From Sporothrix humicola (lineage: Eukaryota > Ascomycota > Sordariomycetes > Ophiostomatales > Ophiostomataceae): a stretch of 64,000 bases of DNA. Position numbers and translations under genes: made by a program. Every line of letters starts with the position of its first letter. The first letter of the stretch is position 1. Under the pieces are notes generated by a model that saw only the letters and a list, made by a program, of their open reading frames with translations, did not search any database and had not been told where the DNA came from. The stretch lies in NCBI GenBank assembly GCA_021396245.1, contig WNYE01000056.1:124001-188000 (forward strand), given 5' to 3'. Of this stretch, positions 57,874 through 64,000 are shown piece after piece.

Positions 57874-58846
57874 TGTCGGGGTTTGTGATGTGAAGATGGT
57901 TGGTCGTCCCTTGGTGTGCAGTCGTCGACGATGGGCGATGAGACACCCTTTCTATCTCGCGATCCGCTTCGTAGAGACGATCAATGCGTGTTTAAGGGGA
58001 TGTCGAGACGAGGCTGACGAGGAGGCAAGCTGAATCGAAGCTGTTAGAAAATGGGCGAGGATCGTGATAGCATCGCGCGTCGATGTCGAAAAAATGACAA
58101 ACCTTTCTCGACCGAGATGGGTCAGAATCAATGTTGAAATATTCGTCGTAGTCACTGAGAGTCTCCGGATGAAAGACCTCGAGCTGTCCTGGCGAAATGC
58201 GGTTGTGATGTTGGGGAATTGGTCGCCGTTGAGATAGCTTTTGGGACCTGACAACAAAAAAAATGTCAAAATAAAAAACGATTTAACGCGACAACAAGCT
58301 CCCTGCCACCACCAACCAGAGAGCCTAGTCGCGCCAGCATAGGGGGAAGGCGCCAGCGCCGGGGCCACTCAGGGCGACTGCCTGCACTGGCAGACAGAAA
58401 AAGACCGGACCCGCTTTATTCGTTTGCCAGACCGCTTACCTAACTAGCGCGCTATTCCCAGAGTGGTAGGGGGCCAGACCACTCTCTGGCACTCTGGCAC
58501 TGTAGCACCTGCTAATGCTATTGCTCTCTTCCTTCGTAATAACTGCCACTCCCGACGGAACGAGGCGATCTCGATCCAACTCTCTCGCCAAGTTGTTTCG
58601 CTTTTCGACACAATCCCACCACCCGTTTGTCGACACGACCGATCCTTCTTGGTGATACGGTGTCTCCAGCCCATTGCACAAGCGGCTGTGACCTGATTTG
58701 GCGGAACCCCGCGTCCTCCTACTTTCAGTTGCTGGTGGCTGGCCCATCCCATCCTTCGACAAATATTGCTCTCCATCTGATCTGGCTTTCGTCCCTCACA
58801 CATCACCGCCATCGTCCCCAGCTCGATATTGGGACTTACCTACACC
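57874..58846. promoter_or_regulatory. Divergent region between NSP1 and the Laa2-like gene
   Basis: No gene supported. Contains a short direct repeat of CTCTGGCA at about 58481-58500. Small open frames on both strands are unsupported. Confidence 0.45.
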
Positions 58847-60692
58847 ATGTCGAGCCGACGGAACAGCCTGTCGCCGCCAGAGCGCACCCATACGGAGGAT
58901 CCAGGAGCTCATGAGCTTGGTACGTCGACCGATACAAGAGAATGAGGGGGAGGCATTATTCGGGCGATGGGTGAAGCAAAAAAGAAGGAAGATGAGACAC
59001 GGACGATTAAACAAGCTTGCTAACATTAACAGCGGACTCGGAATCGGACGACCACTTCTCCGACGCCCACTCGATTCCCGCAGAGTCGTCGCGGGCCTCG
59101 CCCATTCCACGGACTCGAGTCGAAAAGGTCAGCGACGAGCCCTCGTACGGCGAGGTCCCGGGCACCGACGCCTACAAGCTGCGCGAGGGCGACGCCGAGC
59201 CAGATGAGATTGCTGTCATCGCCGACAAAAATGCATCAGACGCAGACGACAGCTCTTCTGCCACTGCAAACCTGCCGGATCGTCCTAGCACGCCCGGCGG
59301 CAAACCTATCCCTACAACTGTCCTCGAGGAGTCGGCCGACGGCGATGGTGCCAAGACGCCCGACGGGAAGAAGCACGAGGCTGACCCCGTGCCGGACTTG
59401 GTCGTGAAGGCGGACGGAACGCTGGACATTGCTGGCAATAATGGTACGAATGCCTAGAGGACATTGGGTTTCTTTGTGTCTCTCATTGTTGCTTGCCCCC
59501 TTGCCCTTTCCCTACCCCCTTTCTTTGCTCGTTCTTACCTGCCTACGACTGCCCCCTGTTGCCTGTTTCACACGTCTTCTGCACTAGCACCCTGTTTGTC
59601 TCCTTTGTGTTTTGTTTTATTGACAGTTCTTCCGTTTCCGTAGTTGAAGCACCAATATCATCTCCAGCTTTGAACAGCTCAGACCCTACTTCTCCACAAG
59701 AGCCGCGTAGTGCAGGCACGGCGACGGTAGAAGACGCTGCGGATGACGCTGAGGAGGCCAACGGTGGGGACGATAACGGAGACGAAGATGATGATTTCGG
59801 CGACGACTTTGACGAGTTCGAAGAGGGCGGTGGTGACGACGAAGACTTTGGCGATTTTGATGACGGCTTTGAAGAACCACAAGCAGCAGCACCGCAACCA
59901 CAACCTCCAGCACAGCCTGCACAATCTGCACCACCACCACTCGCATTCCCTATTCCCGACTTTGACGATCTCGACGCAGACGACATTCTCAAGGCCACCG
60001 CCCCTTACCTGAACGGCCTTTATCAACCAGACGACTCCCTCCCAACACCGCCACAACTTAGCAACTCCCTGTTCTTGACACCACGAAGCGCATCTCTATG
60101 GTCACAACTCGTGGCGCCACCACCATTGCAGCCGCCAGACTGGATCCGCAGCCGCATCCGACGTCTCTTTCTCGTTAGTCTGGGCGTGCCAGTTGACCTA
60201 GACGAGATTCTGCCAGCATCCAAACAAAAGAAGCTGATCCTGCCATCACTCTCTGTTCGCCGCACCGACTCACCACGCACATCCTCCGACAGCCGGTCGA
60301 ACACGGGTGGTGCCGCCAAGGACGGTTCTTCTACGGCTGCTAATAACAGCGTACAGAGACTGAAGCAGTCTGGAGCTAACGGCTCCAACTCGAGCGTCGA
60401 CTCACAAGGAAAGCCTTCTTCCTCTTCACGGAAGCGTAAGGGACCGCCGCCGCCGCCCGATTTGGACCTTGTAGCTGGCCAGCAGCTGTGCAAGACCACA
60501 GACGAGGCTCTGGACGGCATGACAGACGACGAGCTCAAGGCACACGTGAAGCGGCTGACATCGCTAGAGGTCGCTGCCAACGAGGTGCTTGAGTACTGGA
60601 CGAAGCGGACGGACGAAAAGATTGGCGACCGCGAAGCGTTTGAGGGCGTTATTGAGAGCCTGGTTGCACATGCCCGTAAGACGCGCAAGTGA
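58847..60692 (+). CDS. Laa2-like AP-1 clathrin adaptor accessory protein (DUF5102 type)
   Basis: Probably acts with Laa1 to bring the AP-1 adaptor to trans-Golgi membranes, judging by resemblance to yeast YBL010C/Laa2. Model: 58847..58919, 59033..59443, 59644..60692, 510 residues. The N-terminal half is disordered with YGEVPGTDAYKLREGDAEPD. An acidic block follows with DFGDDFDEFEEG and EDFGDFDDGFEE, resembling motifs that bind the AP-1 gamma ear. The conserved core reads GLYQPDDSLPTPPQLSNSLF, then SASLWSQLVAPP and WIRSRIRRLFLVSLGVPVDL. The C-terminus has a helical segment ending AHARKTRK. Intron 2 is 200 nt, long here; the TAG acceptor at 59643 is required for frame. Family assignment is from motif memory. 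Confidence 0.75.
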
Positions 60693-61086
60693 GAAAAACG
60701 TGATGGAATGTGGATGGAATTTATCGACATGAAAATCAGATAATGATGCTGGCATATTTAAAGCGAATGATACACAACCTAATAACTGGATATTATGAAT
60801 AAACAAAAGTTTACGATGTTTTTATAATGAGGATATAATTTGTGTGATATATGTATTGCATTTCTTGATTTAAAAATAACTTCATTTTGCATATCATCTA
60901 CACGAGCCAGGCAAGGAGACAAACAGACAAGATCGCTGTACCTCCTCACGCCCAGCAGCAAATTTATCCCAATAGCAACGCTTTTTTCCTGCCCGTCTAC
61001 TATTTCCTTTGCTCGTTTTGTGTTTTGCGTAAAATCCATATGCTCCATCCAATCTACCGTTTTCCGTTTTCCATGAATCAAGCGCC
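60693..61086. other. Convergent 3' flanks of the Laa2-like gene and eIF2 gamma
   Basis: AT-rich spacer between tail-to-tail genes. The frame that seems to extend eIF2 gamma here is the retained intron read in another frame and is not coding. Confidence 0.5.
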
Positions 61087-62692
61087 TTACGGCATCGTCG
61101 GCTCCAGAACAACACCACTGCGATACGTTAGTAAATCTGTGCATAATAAATGAAATGAAAGAAGAAGAGAATACATACGCAGTAATGGTAGCCCAACCGA
61201 TAAGACGCCAGTGCTTGTCGATACGCCGGGACAGCGCAACCTTCTCGCCAACGTTTGTGCACGTGGGGCTCGTCAGCACCAGCTTGGCAGCATCGTTCTT
61301 GATGGCAGCCACCTTGGCACCCGTCGACGTCGAGCCAATGTTGACCATGATAGCCTCGTTCTTCGACAGCTTCTCCACCTTGGCCTGCTTGCCGTCGGCC
61401 GTCCGCACACCGAGCAGTCTCCGCAGCAGGTAGAAGTTGACCTCGATCTCGCTGTAGATGTCGGGCAGGCGGCCCTTGAGACCGAGCACGAAACCGACAA
61501 GACGATCGGCACGGCACAGCGTGGGGTCAATGTGGGTACCGACACCAATCAGACCACCAGGCACGGCGTACTTGAGGTCGTTGGACTCGGAGTTGAGCGA
61601 GACGATGCGGCTGAAGATGGGCGTGCAGTTGAGGTTGCCGGCTTCGTCACGGGTCACCAGACCAGGGCGGATCTCGATCTCGTCGCCGAGCTTGAGCACA
61701 CCGTGCAGGATACTGCCACCAGCGACACCGCCCTTGAGGTCGTCGACCTCGGAACCGGGCTTGTTGACATCGAACGAGCGGATGACAATCATCTGGGGGT
61801 CCATGCTGAAGTCACGCGGCGGCACGGGAATGTTGTTGACAAGGTTGTCGAGCACGGCGTCAATGTTGATCTTGAGCTGCGCAGAGATGGGCACAATCGG
61901 CGACTTGGCGGCGACGGTGCCACGGATGAACTTGAGGATCGACTCGTGGTGCTGCTGCGCCGTCTCCTCGCGCATCAGATCGACCTTGTTCTGCAGAATA
62001 ATGACCTTGTCGAGCTTCATGATCTGGATGGCAGCCAGATGCTCCGACGTCTGCGGCTGCGGGCAGGCTTCGTTGCCGGCAATCAGAAGCAGCGCGGCGT
62101 CCATGACAGCGGCGCCCGACAACATAGTGCTCATTAGAATATCGTGACCAGGGCAATCGACGAAAGACACGTGGCGCAGCAGACGGTAGGTGCCCGAGCA
62201 GCCCTCGCGCTCACACGGCGGGTCGACCTCCTTGTCGCTCTTGTAGCTGCGGTAGCACGTTGGCCGCGGGCACTCCTGGTTGTCGCACTTGTAGATCTTG
62301 GCGTTGGCGTAGCCAAGCTTGATGGTAATGTTGCGGATCAGCTCGTTCTTGAAACGAATCGTCTGCACGCCGGAGATGGCTTTGACAACGGTCGACTTTC
62401 CGTGCGCCACATGGCCGATGGTGCCAATGTTGACCGTTGCTTGCCGTGCAATAATCTCGGGCGTCAGGGGAGAGAGCGTGCTGACGTCCAGGTCCTTGGG
62501 GTCGGTCTGTGGCGGCAGGTACGGCTTGGCGACGGTCGGGTCGGGGATGGGAGCATGCGACTTCTTCAGGGCCGACTTGAGCGGCTTCTCGTCAATCTCG
62601 TTGTCGGAGGCATCCTGGGGGTCGAGGCCGGGGGATCCGGGGCCCGAGTCGGACTCCGACTCAGGGTCGTATTTGTCGCCGTTGGACGCCAT
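61087..62692 (-). CDS. GCD11: Translation initiation factor eIF2 subunit gamma
   Basis: GTPase subunit of eIF2; binds GTP and initiator Met-tRNA and delivers it to the 40S ribosome. Model: 61179..62692 joined to 61087..61117, 514 residues. G1 is GHVAHGKST, the switch region has IRNITIKLGYANAKIYKC, G3 is DCPGHDILM and G4 NKVDL. The zinc-knuckle cysteines lie in CDNQECPRPTC and CEREGC. Domains II and III follow with VIRSFDVNKPG, GLIGVGTHIDPTLCRADRLV and VALSRRIDKHWRLIGW. The last exon is only 31 nt and gives AGVVLEPTMP and stop; reading through the intron would give an unrelated tail, so the splice is firm. An acidic Ser-rich N-terminus precedes the G domain. Confidence 0.96.
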
Positions 62693-64000
62693 GTTCGCGG
62701 TTCTCGTTGTGATGTCGTTTGATTTGATGCGAAAGGGGGTGATGTCAATTTGATATCGAGGGTTGATAATTTGATCTGCGATGTGGGGGGGACAATGTTA
62801 GGAGATGCTTGCGACAATGATTGTTGTAAAAGGATAGTTGATAAAAATAGGCCGTGACTTACCAAATCGCGAATATATCGTCCTGTTCAGTGGGCAGGCG
62901 AGGCTACGTGGATAGGAGGGGGTCGTGATAGTTCGTTAACCGTGTTTTATTTTTTCGCCCGTAGCAGGTTAAAAATTCGTGTGCAGCGCAAAAGATGGTG
63001 GGGTTTGGCGGGCGGCGAGATGTGACTCGACGCTAGTCCACTTTGGGCCTGATAAGATAAGCCTCATTTGTGGCAATGGCAGAGCTAGGGCGACAAGCGC
63101 AGGCACCAGGAAGCTTCCATCAATGTTGACAATGGACAATGGCAAATTCTGTTTTCATGTTGATGGTGAGCTCTTTTTCTGGTGTTTATCTTTGCTTATT
63201 CTGGGCCTTTCTAGCTCACGATGTGTATATTTCTACGCCACGAAGCGTTGGACGAGTCGATTGTAGCTGGCTGATTGAGGCACGTGACTTCATTGACTCG
63301 GCCGGATATGAAGATGTTGGCCAGCAATATTTGCCTTTGAATTATTGATCTAATCTAAAGGCAGAGAGCTCTTGCAAAAAATGAAGCTCCTCTGGATCTA
63401 TACTCTTGACCATTTATGAAGGCACGGAATGACAAATTCAGATAAATCTGTGTGTCTGGTCGACTTCCCACGTTTTGCAATCTCTGGTAAAGATAACGAC
63501 AATGAATGAGACGTTCATACCATTCTCAAACCGAAGATAACTCAAATTATGAGACAAGAATAGTATATAAAAAGCTGTCTTGTATAAATGAAAACGGGAC
63601 ATAATACGCAATATGCGGCAAAGACGTTCATCGTGGAAATAGAAGCATTAGCGAGAGGCGGCCGGCGATGGAAGGTTGGCTGCAGCTATTGTGACCTAGT
63701 GAAACAAGATCGTTCGTCATGATCCACGGAAGGAAAGAACAATGTAGCCTAAAAAGGAAGGGACAAGTGCATCTTCGAATCTTCGACGGGCTCTTTCCTT
63801 TCGCCTTGACCTTCGATCATCATCGGTAGACAAGGCGAGTGCGAGTGGCGAGCATGTCGCCCGCTGTACTACACCGTAGTGCCCGTGTGTGCTAGCGCAT
63901 TTTTGGGGTTCGAGCGTACAGAAATGGCTAAAAATAAACGCTGGAGTCTGTGCTAGAAACCAAACGGCGGGGAGAATGGTGTAAGTGGTGTGCTGGCGAT
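62693..64000. other. Gene-free right end, eIF2 gamma promoter side
   Basis: Leader and promoter of eIF2 gamma up to about 63000, then intergenic sequence to the window edge. A CACGTGA box is at 63281. I found no gene, tRNA or repeat. Confidence 0.45.

Noticed and set aside
56297..58033. 578-codon open frame on the plus strand opposite NSP1
   Set aside because: It mirrors the Ala/Gly/Thr-rich FG repeats in antisense (Pro/Ala/Val-rich), a known effect of GC-rich codon bias. NSP1 on the minus strand has clear family motifs and splice sites.
60779..61178. Apparent C-terminal extension of eIF2 gamma
   Set aside because: It is intron sequence plus 3' flank in a shifted frame; splicing at 61178/61118 gives the expected end VLEPTMP.
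61211..62137. 308-codon plus-strand frame within eIF2 gamma
   Set aside because: Antisense shadow of a highly conserved gene; no recognisable motifs.
63890..63930. GGGTTCGAG resembling a tRNA T-loop
   Set aside because: No matching acceptor stem, D-arm or anticodon arm can be formed around it.

Overview
The window is nuclear DNA of a filamentous ascomycete (Pezizomycotina), most likely a Sordariomycete. Three things point there: short introns (mostly 50-90 nt) with GT-AG borders and a CTAAC/CTGAC-type branch point just before the acceptor; pyrimidine-rich leaders on the sense strand of many genes; and fungal-only genes such as the ambient-pH arrestin palF, mitoribosomal mL59, a wax-synthase-domain O-acyltransferase and the ornithine carrier ARG13. 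I see no transposon, tRNA, rRNA, CRISPR array or secondary-metabolite cluster. The genes are scattered housekeeping genes on both strands, with no operon logic.

Layout: 1-2656 carries no convincing gene. 2657-6652 (+) is telomerase reverse transcriptase in seven exons. 6933-8909 (-) is a wax-synthase-domain protein. 9651-12315 (-) is molybdenum cofactor sulfurase. 13531-15897 (+) is the replication licensing ATPase Cdc6. 18600-22619 (+) is PalF/Rim8. 24097-24960 (-) is the spliceosomal p14/SF3B6, followed in frame by a further open stretch down to 23677. 26528-27256 (+) is an unnamed cysteine-rich protein. 27893-29389 (-) is proteasome ATPase Rpt1 and 30084-32012 (+) is chaperonin CCT4, a divergent pair. 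32386-32938 (-) is mL59 and 33389-35431 (+) is the helicase Prp28, also divergent.

37031-38502 (+) is a STIMATE-type vacuolar membrane protein. 40300-41439 (+) is ARG13. 41897-42560 (-) is a TspO/MBR protein. 43901-46893 (+) is ARS2/SERRATE-like. 47476-48093 (+) is diphthamide protein DPH4. 49015-50124 (-) is 14-3-3, behind a 4.4 kb gene-free stretch. 54562-54980 (+) is the F1-ATPase inhibitor. 55686-57873 (-) is nucleoporin Nsp1. 58847-60692 (+) is a Laa2-like AP-1 accessory protein. 61087-62692 (-) is eIF2 gamma. Twenty-one protein genes were modelled by hand; every exon set closes in frame with plausible splice sites.

The most interesting signals are: (1) 139 coding-like codons directly behind, and in frame with, the UGA stop of SF3B6; (2) nine P[S/T]AP motifs, the type bound by the ESCRT-I UEV domain, in an enlarged PalF tail; (3) two ACGCGT boxes and a TTTGGCGC box upstream of cdc6; (4) twelve non-coding CACGTG sites, every one extended to TCACGTG or CACGTGA; (5) three TERT introns that are multiples of three and free of stops; and (6) a start-codon-only coding exon in RPT1. 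All calls come from reading the sequence; no database search was run.
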